The notes under the pieces are model-generated. The model did no database searches, was not told where the DNA came from, and was given only the letters and a program-made list of their open reading frames with translations. DNA of 52,229 nt from Candidatus Oleimmundimicrobium americanum (GTDB taxonomy: Bacteria > Actinomycetota > Aquicultoria > UBA3085 > Oleimmundimicrobiaceae): the NCBI GenBank assembly GCA_002366545.1, contig DFBH01000055.1:1-52229 (forward strand). Reading direction: 5' to 3'. The translations under genes were made by a program, and so were the position numbers. Positions 8,534-17,499 of this stretch are shown piece after piece (the first letter of the stretch is position 1; the number at the start of each line of letters is the position of its first letter).

Positions 8534-9265
8534 GTGAAAAAACCTGTTTATAAAAGGATTTTGCTGAAGCTTAGTGGTGAAGCTCTTACCAATAAATTGG
8601 GTTATGGCATAGATCCGGAAGTAATGGGTTCAATAGCGGGGCAAATCAAAGAGCTTCGCGGTTTTGGAGTTGAGGTAGCTATCGTTGTCGGTGGCGGCAA
8701 TATTTTTAGAGGGATGGCTGCAAGCGCGCGTGGAATGGATAGGGCAACGGCTGATTTCATTGGGATGCTTGCCACTGTAATGAATTCACTGGCTTTACAA
8801 GATGCGTTAGAAAAAGAAGGAGCAATGACGCGTGTTCAGACAGCTATTTGGATGCAAGAAGTTGCAGAACCTTATATAAGACGTCGGGCCATTAGGCATC
8901 TTGAAAAAGGACGGATTGTTATATTCGCGGCAGGAACAGGTAACCCATATTTTAGCACTGATACTGCTGCAGCGCTAAGGGCATTAGAAATCGGGGCTGA
9001 AGCGATATTAAAGGCGACAAAAGTTGGTGGAGTATACGACTCTGACCCTGTTATGAATCCCGATGCAAAGATGTTTTTTAAGCTTAAATACATAGATATT
9101 TTAAACAAAGGGCTTAAAGTCATGGACACAACGGCAATTTCATTGTGCATGGATAACAAATTACCTATACATGTTTTCAACATGACTGAGGCCGGTAATA
9201 TGAAAAAAGTTTTGCTTGGAGAAAAAATAGGAACTATCGTTGGAGGAGAAAGCGATGGTGAATAA
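8534..9265 (+). CDS. pyrH: UMP kinase
   Basis: Hexameric bacterial uridylate kinase that phosphorylates UMP to UDP; amino-acid-kinase fold. Visible motifs: LKLSGEALTN at the N-terminus, VVGGGNIFRG, and FAAGTGNPYFSTDTAAALRA. At 243 residues it is full length. GTG start at 8534 with AAAGGA upstream. The 103-nt gap before it holds no clear promoter. Its 3' end overlaps frr by 11 nt, which implies translational coupling. Confidence 0.97.
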   Translation: MKKPVYKRILLKLSGEALTNKLGYGIDPEVMGSIAGQIKELRGFGVEVAIVVGGGNIFRGMAASARGMDRATADFIGMLATVMNSLALQDALEKEGAMTRVQTAIWMQEVAEPYIRRRAIRHLEKGRIVIFAAGTGNPYFSTDTAAALRALEIGAEAILKATKVGGVYDSDPVMNPDAKMFFKLKYIDILNKGLKVMDTTAISLCMDNKLPIHVFNMTEAGNMKKVLLGEKIGTIVGGESDGE

Positions 9266-9815
9266 TGAGATTTATAAATTTGCCGACAATAAGATGAAAA
9301 AAACAATTCATGTTCTTGGAGAAGAGTTTTCAACGGTTAGAACCGGTCGCGCCTCAGTTTCTATTTTAGATAAGGTATATGTTGATTATTATGGAACGGA
9401 AACCCCAATTAATCAGGTTGCAAGCATTTCTGCCCCCGAGCCCCGTATGCTAACTGTTCAACCTTGGGATAAATCGATAATTACTGATATCGAAAGAGCT
9501 ATATTAAAATCAAATTTAAATCTCAACCCATCCAATGATGGAGCTTTAATTAGAATTCCCATACCACCCCTTACGGAAGAGGGACGAAAAAAGTTGGTAA
9601 AAGTTGTTAAAAATATGGCTGAAAAAAGCAGGGTTTCAATTAGAAACATAAGACGTGAGGTAAACGAACAACTTAAATTTTCGGAAAAAGAGGGAAAAAT
9701 ATCAGAGGATGATTTAAGGAGAATGCAAGCTGAGATTCAGAAGTTTACGGATAAGTATATAATTGAAATTGACGAGATGTTAAAACATAAAGAAGAAGAA
9801 ATAATGGAAGTATAA
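9255..9815 (+). CDS. frr: Ribosome recycling factor
   Basis: Splits the post-termination ribosome together with EF-G. It has 186 residues, the family norm, with VRTGRAS near the N-terminus and IPPLTEEGRKKLVK and the long helical arm later on. The ATG at 9255 is chosen because GGAGGAG (9242-9248) sits six bases upstream; an in-frame TTG at 9240 would lie before that Shine-Dalgarno and GTG 9258 is an alternative. It overlaps the end of pyrH. Confidence 0.97.
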   Translation: MVNNEIYKFADNKMKKTIHVLGEEFSTVRTGRASVSILDKVYVDYYGTETPINQVASISAPEPRMLTVQPWDKSIITDIERAILKSNLNLNPSNDGALIRIPIPPLTEEGRKKLVKVVKNMAEKSRVSIRNIRREVNEQLKFSEKEGKISEDDLRRMQAEIQKFTDKYIIEIDEMLKHKEEEIMEV

Positions 9816-9848
9816 GCATAGGTTTTAATAAAGGAGCAGTTTTAAAGC

Positions 9849-10646
9849 GTGTTGGATAAGTTTAAAAGATTAATTAAAAGTCTTCGTTTGGAATCATTAA
9901 AGAAAAGCGAGGACTTTTTTTTAAAACGGATAGATAAAGATAAGTTGCCTTTACATATTGCCATAATTATGGATGGGAATGGACGTTGGGCGAAAAAAAG
10001 GGGACTTCCTCGTATTGCCGGTCACAAGGCTGGAACAGAAACTGTTCGTCGAATCGTAAAAATCGCCGCGGAACTAAATATTAGGTATCTAACTCTTTAC
10101 GCTTTTTCCATTGAAAATTGGCGACGACCTAAAGGAGAGGTATCCGCCCTTATGAACCTAATTGAGGAAATGCTGGATGCGGAAGCAAAGGATCTCCATA
10201 AGAACAATGTCAAATTTATAGTTATTGGTCGACTAAATAAATTATCTGAGAGTTTGCAGAAAAGCATTAGAGATGTAATGGCCATCACAAAAAATAACAC
10301 GGGGTTGACTTTAGTTCTTGCGATTAATTATGGAGGCAGAACGGAAATAGTTGATTGTGTAAGGCAAATTGCCGATAAAGTTAAGCAAAAAAAGTTGGAA
10401 CCAAGTAAAATTAACGAAGATACCATAATTAAACATCTTTATTTGCCAGAGGTTCCCGACCCGGATATTTTAATAAGAAGCGGTGGCGAAAAAAGAGTAA
10501 GCAATTTTTTGCTTTGGGAAATAGCGTATTCCGAATTTTGGATAACTCCTGTTCTTTGGCCAGATTTTAAAAGAAGCGATTTTTTCCAAGCAGTATTTGA
10601 TTTCCAGAGAAGGAAGAGACGTTTTGGTGGATTAGAGGAATGGTAG
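9849..10646 (+). CDS. uppS: Undecaprenyl diphosphate synthase
   Basis: Cis-prenyltransferase that makes the C55 carrier lipid for cell-wall synthesis. The catalytic MDGNGRWA lies near residue 42 and is followed by GHKAGTETVRRI and YAFSIENWRRP; RSGGEKRVSNFLLWE is near the C-terminus. At 265 residues it carries ~35 extra N-terminal residues relative to the core. The GTG at 9849 has AAGGAG 12 nt upstream, so TTG 9852 is also possible. It precedes cdsA, as in many genomes. Confidence 0.95.
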   Translation: MLDKFKRLIKSLRLESLKKSEDFFLKRIDKDKLPLHIAIIMDGNGRWAKKRGLPRIAGHKAGTETVRRIVKIAAELNIRYLTLYAFSIENWRRPKGEVSALMNLIEEMLDAEAKDLHKNNVKFIVIGRLNKLSESLQKSIRDVMAITKNNTGLTLVLAINYGGRTEIVDCVRQIADKVKQKKLEPSKINEDTIIKHLYLPEVPDPDILIRSGGEKRVSNFLLWEIAYSEFWITPVLWPDFKRSDFFQAVFDFQRRKRRFGGLEEW

Positions 10647-10673
10647 ATTAAGTGGTTTAATAATGGAGGAAGG

Positions 10674-11462
10674 ATGCTCAAAGAGAGAATTATTACAGCT
10701 GTTATAGGCATTCCGGTGTTGTTGGGTTTTTTGTTTTGGGGAAGGATTCCATTCTTTCTGTTGCTGACGAGCATTATTTTTTTAGCTTTGTTGGAATTTG
10801 CTTCGCTTTTTAGAAAGCGCGATGTAAGACCCGATATTTTGCTTGTCTTACTGGGAGGAATAATCTTTTGTTTCTCTGCGCTTTTCTACGGAACGAAGGG
10901 TTTCACTCTCGGGATCGTTCTTATTGTTCTTATTACTTTGGCGAGAATGCTTTTTTCAAACGGTTCGTTCTCAATTAAAAGCGTTGCCCTGACTATTTTT
11001 GCCCCCATTTACATCGGTTTAATGATGGGTCACTTAATTTTGATTAGAGATATTGAAACAAATGGAATTGTTCTGGTTTTTTCGGTTTTTTTGGCGACTT
11101 GGATTTGTGATATCTCAGCGTATACTTTAGGTTCATTGTTTGGTAAACGGAAATTAGCTCCCAAAATTAGTCCTCATAAAACATGGGAAGGCGCTATAGG
11201 CAGTTTTTTTATAACGACCTTTTTAGTTGGAGGATTATGGTTTATCTCCTTGTCTTTTTTTGAAAGGGCAATGCTTGGTGCGGTGGTGGCTGTTTCTGGG
11301 CAATTTGGTGACCTCGTTGAGTCTAAACTAAAACGAGAGGTGGGTGTTAAAGACAGTGGCACCATGCTTCCGGGGCATGGAGGAATATTAGATAGGTTCG
11401 ATAGCCTTATTTTTTCTGCCCCCGCGATCTTTTATTTTTTAAAGTTATTGTCATTGAAATAA
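10674..11462 (+). CDS. cdsA: Phosphatidate cytidylyltransferase (CDP-diglyceride synthase)
   Basis: Multi-pass membrane enzyme that makes CDP-diacylglycerol from phosphatidic acid and CTP. The C-terminal signature is complete: SKLKREVGVKDSG followed by LPGHGGILDRFDS, with SPHKTWEGAIGSF before it. It has 262 residues and about seven hydrophobic segments. The ATG has GGAGGA upstream. Its product feeds PgsA, encoded at 37425. The stop is one base before the dxr ATG. Confidence 0.96.
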   Translation: MLKERIITAVIGIPVLLGFLFWGRIPFFLLLTSIIFLALLEFASLFRKRDVRPDILLVLLGGIIFCFSALFYGTKGFTLGIVLIVLITLARMLFSNGSFSIKSVALTIFAPIYIGLMMGHLILIRDIETNGIVLVFSVFLATWICDISAYTLGSLFGKRKLAPKISPHKTWEGAIGSFFITTFLVGGLWFISLSFFERAMLGAVVAVSGQFGDLVESKLKREVGVKDSGTMLPGHGGILDRFDSLIFSAPAIFYFLKLLSLK

Positions 11463-11463
11463 A

Positions 11464-12618
11464 ATGAAAGAACTTATTATTCTTGGTTCAACCGGTTCAA
11501 TCGGGAGACAAACCCTTGATGTTGTCAGAAAACATCAAGATGCCTTCAAGATAATTGGACTTTCAGCTCATCAAAATGTTGATCTTTTAGCGGAACAGAT
11601 AAACGAGTTTAAGCCGAAGGCTGTTGTTGTTTCAGATCGTAAATATGTTCAAAAGCTCCGTAATTTACTGAAAAAAGATGTTGATATTTTAGATGGCAAA
11701 GATGCGCTTACCAAACTGGTTTTGTTTGATGCTGATTTGGTGTTAAATGCTTTGGTGGGCTCCGCTGGCTTGGAGTCGACGATTGCGGTTATCAAGACGG
11801 GCAAAACCCTTGCTTTGGCCAACAAAGAGTCGATGGTCATTGGCGGCGAGATTATAAATCGTCTTCTTTTAAAAAACGGGGGTGTAATTATCCCTGTAGA
11901 TAGTGAACATAGTGCAATTTGCCAGTGTCTTTTAGGTGAAAAAACACAGGAGATAAACAAAGTAATTTTAACCGCATCAGGTGGTCCTTTTAGAGGAAAA
12001 CGATCTTCCGAGTTGCGTCGGGTAACGGTTGAGGAAGCTCTTGCTCACCCCAAATGGAATATGGGTAAAAAAATATCTATAGATTCTGCTACATTGATGA
12101 ATAAAGGACTGGAAATAATTGAAGCCCACTATTTATTTAATTTAAGTTACGATGATATTGAAGTGGTAATTCATCCCCAAAGCGTCATTCATTCAATGGT
12201 TGAGTTCGTTGATGGTTCCATCAAAGCGCACATGGGTCCGACGGATATGAGAATTCCGATACAATATGCTCTTTCTTATCCCGAACGTTTGCCGTCGCCG
12301 ATTCCTATGCTCAATTTGTTAACGGTGGACAAACTTACTTTTGAAGAGCCTGATTCGGTGAATTTTCCATGTTTAAGATGTGCAGTGGAAGCCGGGAAAA
12401 AAGGCAAAACATATCCTGCGGTATTAAATGCTGCAAACGAAGAAGCGGTTGCCGCATTTTTAAATGGTGAAATTGCGTTTTTAACCATACCGGAAGTTGT
12501 TGATAAAGTTCTTTCAAAGCACAAACCGGTTGAGCCGGTTGAGTTGAGTGTCTTAAAAGAGGCTGAAAGCTGGGCAAGAAATCAGGCAAGTGAAATTATA
12601 AAAACTGCGAGGTATTAA
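11464..12618 (+). CDS. dxr: 1-deoxy-D-xylulose 5-phosphate reductoisomerase
   Basis: Second enzyme of the MEP isoprenoid pathway; makes MEP from DXP with NADPH. N-terminal nucleotide motif GSTGSIGRQTLDV, then ANKESMVIGGE, VDSEHSAI (metal-binding acidic residues), TASGGPFR, and HPKWNMGKKISIDSATLMNK in the active-site lobe. Full length at 384 residues. It begins one base after cdsA and is followed by rseP one base after its stop. ispG two genes on belongs to the same pathway. Confidence 0.97.
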   Translation: MKELIILGSTGSIGRQTLDVVRKHQDAFKIIGLSAHQNVDLLAEQINEFKPKAVVVSDRKYVQKLRNLLKKDVDILDGKDALTKLVLFDADLVLNALVGSAGLESTIAVIKTGKTLALANKESMVIGGEIINRLLLKNGGVIIPVDSEHSAICQCLLGEKTQEINKVILTASGGPFRGKRSSELRRVTVEEALAHPKWNMGKKISIDSATLMNKGLEIIEAHYLFNLSYDDIEVVIHPQSVIHSMVEFVDGSIKAHMGPTDMRIPIQYALSYPERLPSPIPMLNLLTVDKLTFEEPDSVNFPCLRCAVEAGKKGKTYPAVLNAANEEAVAAFLNGEIAFLTIPEVVDKVLSKHKPVEPVELSVLKEAESWARNQASEIIKTARY

Positions 12619-12619
12619 T

Positions 12620-13678
12620 GTGAATATTGGTGTTTTAGGTAGAATAATTTTAACGATTTTAGGGCTCGGTTTTTTAATTTTTATTCATGAGTTGGGACAT
12701 TTTTGGGTTGCTAAAATTTTACATATAAGAGTTTATGAACTTGTTTTGGGGTATGGACCAAAGTTATTTTCATTTACGCTCGGAGAAACAGTTTACGGGG
12801 TAGCTGCTGTGCCTTTAGGGGGATATGTTAGACTTGAAGATATTAAGCCGGAAGATATTTCTTTAAGAGAAGAAAGGTTGCCCGTTTTGGGCGACCAACC
12901 TTTATGGAAGCGTATTTGTGTTCTTTTTGGCGGTCCGTTTATGAATTTTTTAATCCCCGTTTTCTTAATCGCAATAATTTTTATGCTGGGGGTGCCTTCT
13001 CTAACAACAACCGTTGAAGGGGTTATCTCGGGTTATCCTGCTGCAGAAGCCGGATTTAAAAAAGGAGATAAAATTATTTCTGTTGAAGGGAATAAAATTG
13101 AAACCTGGGATAAGGTAACTGAAATTATCAAAGAAAACCCAAACAAAACTCTAAAATTTACGGTTCAACGTAGTGACAATAAAGTTACCATCGATGTTAA
13201 AACTGCCGAAAAAGATGGTGCGGGTTTTTTAGGTGTAGCCGCAAGGGCGGATATCAAGAAATTTGGCATTTTCTCCGCGTTTTATCAAGGTTTTAAGGTA
13301 ACGCTTGAATCTATATGGATAACGTTAAAATTCCTGTTTTTAATTATTGTCGGAAAAATCCCCGAGGGTCTTAATGCAAAGGTAATTGGTCCCGTGGGCT
13401 TGGTTAAAGAGATATCGGTTGGTATTCAAGAGGGGCTCATGGTTTACTTGGGAATCTTAGCACAAATGAGCATAGGTTTGGGGATTGCAAACCTAATTCC
13501 CATACCTCCTTTAGATGGTGGAAAACTTGCTTTTATAGGGTATGAGTTTATAGCAAAAAAACCGTTAAAAATTAAAACCATGCTTGTTTTGCAATCTATT
13601 GGGATAGCTTTACTTGTTTTTTTGATGGTCATGGTTACTTTTTCTGATATTTTCGGATTTTTTGTTATGGGAGGTTGA
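12620..13678 (+). CDS. rseP: Site-2 intramembrane metalloprotease (RseP/RasP)
   Basis: Membrane zinc protease that cleaves anti-sigma factors and remnant signal peptides. The HExxH motif is IHELGHF near residue 23. One PDZ domain lies at about residues 125-190 and the second zinc ligand motif is PPLDGGK near residue 293. It has 352 residues and four hydrophobic segments. GTG start right after the dxr stop, with GCGAGG upstream. Sequence overlaps the ispG ribosome-binding region. Confidence 0.95.
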   Translation: MNIGVLGRIILTILGLGFLIFIHELGHFWVAKILHIRVYELVLGYGPKLFSFTLGETVYGVAAVPLGGYVRLEDIKPEDISLREERLPVLGDQPLWKRICVLFGGPFMNFLIPVFLIAIIFMLGVPSLTTTVEGVISGYPAAEAGFKKGDKIISVEGNKIETWDKVTEIIKENPNKTLKFTVQRSDNKVTIDVKTAEKDGAGFLGVAARADIKKFGIFSAFYQGFKVTLESIWITLKFLFLIIVGKIPEGLNAKVIGPVGLVKEISVGIQEGLMVYLGILAQMSIGLGIANLIPIPPLDGGKLAFIGYEFIAKKPLKIKTMLVLQSIGIALLVFLMVMVTFSDIFGFFVMGG

Positions 13679-13680
13679 TA

Positions 13681-14736
13681 ATGAAGCGCAGGAAAAGTAG
13701 GCAAATTAACGTGGGAAATTTAAAAATTGGAGGAGACGCGCCAATATCCGTGCAGTCAATGGCCAACACCAAAACTCAAGATATTGAGGCGACGGTTTCT
13801 CAAATTAAGCAATTAGAGTTAGCGGGCTGTGATTTGGTGAGGGTTGCCGTTCCAAACGAAGAAGCGGCTAAAGCAATGGGTGAAATAAAGAGAAATATCA
13901 ATATGCCCCTCATTGCCGATATTCATTTTGATTACAAACTTGCTTTAGCGGCTCTCGATGCAGGAGCTGATAAAATTCGTATAAATCCGGGAAACATTGG
14001 AGATGGTGCTCGTGTTAAAGCAATAGTCGAAGGGGCAAAAGAAAAAAAGGTACCTATTAGGATAGGTGTAAATGCCGGTTCTCTTCACAAGAAATATCGA
14101 GATACTGAAAATTTAGTTAAAGCCCTGGTAAATAGCGCTCTTGAGTACGTTGATTTTCTCGAGAATTTAGACTTTTTTGATTTCATAATTTCAGTAAAAG
14201 CTTCGTCGGTCTTGACGACCATTGAGGCGTATGAATTGCTTGCAAATAAGGTAGATTATCCTTTACATGTTGGTGTAACTGAGGCGGGGACTCTCGTTTC
14301 GGGTGCGGTGAAGTCCGCAATGGGGATTGGCACCCTTCTCAGGGAAGGGATAGGGGACACGATTAGGGTTTCGCTTACCGCTGATCCTGTAAAAGAAGTA
14401 GAGGTTGGTTTCAAAATTTTACGCGCTCTTAATTTAAGAAATTTTGGTCCCGACATTGTATCTTGCCCTACCTGTGGTAGGTGTGAGATTGATTTAATTG
14501 CTTTGACGAAAAAAGTGGAAGATGCTCTTAGAGGTTATAAAACTCCCATTAAGGTTGCCGTTATGGGGTGTATTGTAAATGGTCCGGGCGAAGCGCGGGA
14601 AGCTGATATTGGTATTGCCGCCGGCAAGAAGGAAGGTTTAATATTTGTTAAAGGTAAACCAATTAAAAAAGTTCCGGAAAAAAAGTTGGTTGATGCGCTT
14701 CTTGGGTTAATATCGGAATTTGGGAAGGAGAATTGA
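13681..14736 (+). CDS. ispG: 4-hydroxy-3-methylbut-2-enyl diphosphate synthase
   Basis: Iron-sulfur enzyme of the MEP pathway that converts MEcPP to HMBPP. TIM-barrel N-terminal part (VQSMANTKTQD, RINPGNIG) and a C-terminal 4Fe-4S domain with CPTCGRCEIDL and GCIVNGPGEA supplying the cysteines. 351 residues, the bacterial short form. ATG 13681 is chosen over an in-frame TTG at 13675 because GGAGG ends seven bases before it. It follows rseP and overlaps the proS start at the TGA. Confidence 0.96.
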   Translation: MKRRKSRQINVGNLKIGGDAPISVQSMANTKTQDIEATVSQIKQLELAGCDLVRVAVPNEEAAKAMGEIKRNINMPLIADIHFDYKLALAALDAGADKIRINPGNIGDGARVKAIVEGAKEKKVPIRIGVNAGSLHKKYRDTENLVKALVNSALEYVDFLENLDFFDFIISVKASSVLTTIEAYELLANKVDYPLHVGVTEAGTLVSGAVKSAMGIGTLLREGIGDTIRVSLTADPVKEVEVGFKILRALNLRNFGPDIVSCPTCGRCEIDLIALTKKVEDALRGYKTPIKVAVMGCIVNGPGEAREADIGIAAGKKEGLIFVKGKPIKKVPEKKLVDALLGLISEFGKEN

Positions 14737-16181
14737 TGGTGGTAAAAGATAAAAATAATTTTGTTGAAGCAATTACCAATAAAAGCGTTGATTTTCGCAG
14801 GTGGTACACCGATGTTATAATTGCTGCTCAACTTGCTGATTATTCTCCGGTTAAAGGTTGTATGGTTATCAGGCCCTACGGTTATGCTCTTTGGGAAAAC
14901 ATGAAGGCTCTATTGGATAGAAAAATTAAAGACACAGGACACGAAAATGCTTACTTTCCGTTGTTTGTTCCCGAAAGTTTATTAGCTAAAGAAGCTGAGC
15001 ATATTGAAGGTTTTGCTCCGGAGGTGGCTTGGGTAACTCATGCCGGGAACGAAAAGCTTGAAGAGAGGTTGGCCATTAGACCAACATCAGAGGCAATTAT
15101 CGGTAGCATGTATGCAAAATGGATAGATTCTTGGCGCGATTTACCGGTTTTAATAAATCAATGGGCAAATGTAGTAAGGTGGGAAAAAGTGACCCGCCCC
15201 TTTTTGCGGACGACGGAGTTTTTGTGGCAAGAGGGACATACTGTTCACCGTACGGAAAAGGACGCGGAGGAAGAGACGCTCAAAATGCTTGAAGTATATA
15301 GGGATTTTATGGAAAACGATTTAGCTATTCCCGTATATACGGGCAGAAAAACTGAACGCGAAAAGTTTGCGGGCGCTCTCAAAACATACACTCTTGAAGC
15401 CTTGATGTCGGACGGTAAAGCTCTTCAGTCAGGAACATCGCATAATCTCGGTCAACATTTTGCAAAGGTTTTCAATATAACATTTCAGGATATTGACGGC
15501 GAAAGAAAATTTGCATGGCAGACTAGCTGGGGTGTTTCAACCAGGTTAGTTGGAGCTTTAATCATGACTCACGGTGACGACTCAGGACTTATTTTCCCGC
15601 CAAAAGTTGCTCCAATTCAAGCCGTTGTTTTACCGATTTGGGGTAAAAAAGAACGTGAGGACGAGGTTGAAAACAAGATGGGAGAGATTGAAAAGATGCT
15701 AACCGGGGTATGCAGACTTAAGGTTGACAGGAGGCGCGAACATACAATCGGTTGGAAATTTAATGAATGGGAGCTCCGCGGTGTTCCTTTAAGAATTGAG
15801 ATTGGCCCAAGAGATGTTCAAAAAAATCAGGTTGTTTTGGTTAGACGGGATACGCGTGAAAAAGAGTTTGTTCCAATCAGCGAATTAAAGAATAAGGTTT
15901 TAAAAGTGTTGGATGACATACAAAAAAATCTTTTTGAACGAGCAAAAAAATTTCGTGATGAAAACACAAGAGAAGTTTCTACTTTTGAAGAATTGGCTTC
16001 TACGGTTGAGAAAAAACGAGGTTTCGTTGGCGCCTTCTGGTGTGGAGATGAAAAATGTGAAGTTGAAGTGAAGGAAAAGACTGCGGCAACGATTCGATTC
16101 ATCTCTCCTGACAGCAAAGAAGGCAAATGTGTTTTGTGTGGCAAAACCGGGCATTTAGTATATTTTGCTAAAGCTTATTAG
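14736..16181 (+). CDS. proS: Prolyl-tRNA synthetase, short archaeal/eukaryote-like type
   Basis: Charges tRNA-Pro. Class II motifs are visible: RPYGYALWENMK, IRPTSEAIIGSMYAKWI, WQEGHT, then the anticodon domain. It has 481 residues, no insertion editing domain, and a C-terminal zinc-like domain ending in a tyrosine (FAKAY), with CGDEKC and CVLCG. This is the archaeal/eukaryotic-like ProS also found in Thermus and some Clostridia and not the long E. coli type. The ATG at 14736 follows GGAAGGAG by five bases. It overlaps the ispG stop. Confidence 0.96.
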   Translation: MVVKDKNNFVEAITNKSVDFRRWYTDVIIAAQLADYSPVKGCMVIRPYGYALWENMKALLDRKIKDTGHENAYFPLFVPESLLAKEAEHIEGFAPEVAWVTHAGNEKLEERLAIRPTSEAIIGSMYAKWIDSWRDLPVLINQWANVVRWEKVTRPFLRTTEFLWQEGHTVHRTEKDAEEETLKMLEVYRDFMENDLAIPVYTGRKTEREKFAGALKTYTLEALMSDGKALQSGTSHNLGQHFAKVFNITFQDIDGERKFAWQTSWGVSTRLVGALIMTHGDDSGLIFPPKVAPIQAVVLPIWGKKEREDEVENKMGEIEKMLTGVCRLKVDRRREHTIGWKFNEWELRGVPLRIEIGPRDVQKNQVVLVRRDTREKEFVPISELKNKVLKVLDDIQKNLFERAKKFRDENTREVSTFEELASTVEKKRGFVGAFWCGDEKCEVEVKEKTAATIRFISPDSKEGKCVLCGKTGHLVYFAKAY

Positions 16182-16189
16182 GGACCAAA

Positions 16190-16852
16190 ATGGAAAAAAA
16201 ACATCCTAAAGTTGCTCTTATAATCCCTGCATACAATGAAGCTGAAAGAATTGGCGCTGTTTTGGATGAAGCCGTAAAATCCCCGGTTATAAATGAGATA
16301 ATTGTTGTGGATGACGGTTCAACCGACACAACGGCTGAAGTTGCGGGCAGCCATGAAGGGGTAACGGTGATTAGCCGCAATTTAAACGGTGGCAAAGGAG
16401 CCGCTTTAAAGATGGGCATAGATTCAACCGATGCCGAAATTTTAGTCTTGATAGACGCGGACTTAATTGGTCTTAAGGTTAAACACATTGAAGACTTAGT
16501 TGAGCCCCTTCTCTTAGAGGAAGACTTGGAGATGACGAGGGGTAAATTTACAAAAGGGAGAACGGCTACAAATATTTCTCAGGCGGTGGTTCCCAATATT
16601 TCCGGGCAGAGGGCTTTTAAAAGAAAATTTTTAACAGATATGCCGGACTTTACTAATAGCGGCTACGGGGTAGAAGTTGCATTTACGAGGCAAATTAGGC
16701 GAAAGCAAACAGAAGTAAAAGAAGTAATTTTGCCTAACATAACGCACGTTATGAAAGAAGAAAAGATGGGTTTGCGCAAGGGGTTATTGGAAAGATTCAA
16801 AATGTACCGGGATATTTTTTATCTTTTAATTAAGCCTAAGAGAAAGGGGTAG
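16190..16852 (+). CDS. Family 2 glycosyltransferase
   Basis: 220-residue GT-A fold enzyme. Motifs: VALIIPAYNEAERIG at the N-terminus, IIVVDDGSTD, GGKGAALKMG and the metal-binding DAD in LVLIDADLIG. No transmembrane segment is evident. Relatives transfer sugar from a nucleotide sugar to dolichyl- or undecaprenyl-phosphate or to phosphoglycerate; the acceptor cannot be told here. It starts 8 bp after proS with AGGGA upstream and is the last gene of the rpsB run. In many Bacillota this place is held by polC, which is absent. Confidence 0.85.
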   Translation: MEKKHPKVALIIPAYNEAERIGAVLDEAVKSPVINEIIVVDDGSTDTTAEVAGSHEGVTVISRNLNGGKGAALKMGIDSTDAEILVLIDADLIGLKVKHIEDLVEPLLLEEDLEMTRGKFTKGRTATNISQAVVPNISGQRAFKRKFLTDMPDFTNSGYGVEVAFTRQIRRKQTEVKEVILPNITHVMKEEKMGLRKGLLERFKMYRDIFYLLIKPKRKG

Positions 16853-16955
16853 ATGGAATAATTTTATTTAAAGGGCGGTTGTGATATCTTTGCATTATCG
16901 TTGCGCGACCACAAATGTTATGATAACATAAAATCGTCACATAAAGATGGCTAAT

Positions 16956-16981
16956 AAGTGGGTTCAGAGCCCACTTTTTTT
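16956..16981 (+). terminator. Intrinsic terminator upstream of rimP
   Basis: AAGTGGG (16956-16962) pairs with CCCACTT (16970-16976) and is followed by a run of T's (with the stem, T7). It ends about 30 nt before the rimP GTG. It closes the rpsB-to-glycosyltransferase unit or acts as an attenuator for the rimP-nusA unit. Upstream, TTGTG (16879-16883) could pair with CACAA (16910-16914). Confidence 0.8.
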
Positions 16982-17012
16982 AATATTATAAGAATGTACA
17001 GAAGAGGTTGCT

Positions 17013-17477
17013 GTGGCAAAAATGAAGGTTTCGGACATCGAAAAATTGATTTCTCCAATTTTATTGAATGAAGGGTTGGAATTGGTGGATGTTGAATTTA
17101 AAAAGGAACCCGTTGGAATGGTTTTAAGAACATACATTGATTCGGAAAACGGAGTTGATTTGGATACATGCTCTCGAGCAAGCAAAATACTCTTAAGAGA
17201 GCTTGATAAATCAAATCTTATTGAACAAAATTATATATTGGAGGTTTCGTCACCGGGGATAGAAAAGCCTCTGAGAAAACCCGAGCACTTTAAAAAATTT
17301 ATTGGCTCGAAAATTTTTGTTAAGACAAAGGTGGCTATAGAAAAAAGAAAGCAATTTAAGGGAATGCTTAAGGTTGCAAAAGACGATACATTTGAAGTTG
17401 ATTGTGATGGCAAGATTTTTAAAATACCGTATGATATATTGGGAAAAGCTCATCTTATAGTTGATATAGATTTATGA
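17013..17477 (+). CDS. rimP: Ribosome maturation factor RimP
   Basis: 30S assembly factor, 154 residues. Family features are clear: LDTCSRASKILLRELD, YILEVSSPGIEKPLRKPEHFKKFIG, then an SH3-like C-terminal domain. GTG start with AGAGG five bases upstream; ATG 17022 is a less likely start. It opens the conserved rimP-nusA-rnpM-infB-rbfA unit, preceded by a terminator about 30 nt upstream. Confidence 0.96.
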   Translation: MAKMKVSDIEKLISPILLNEGLELVDVEFKKEPVGMVLRTYIDSENGVDLDTCSRASKILLRELDKSNLIEQNYILEVSSPGIEKPLRKPEHFKKFIGSKIFVKTKVAIEKRKQFKGMLKVAKDDTFEVDCDGKIFKIPYDILGKAHLIVDIDL

Positions 17478-17499
17478 ACTTACGAAGGGGGTGCGCAGG

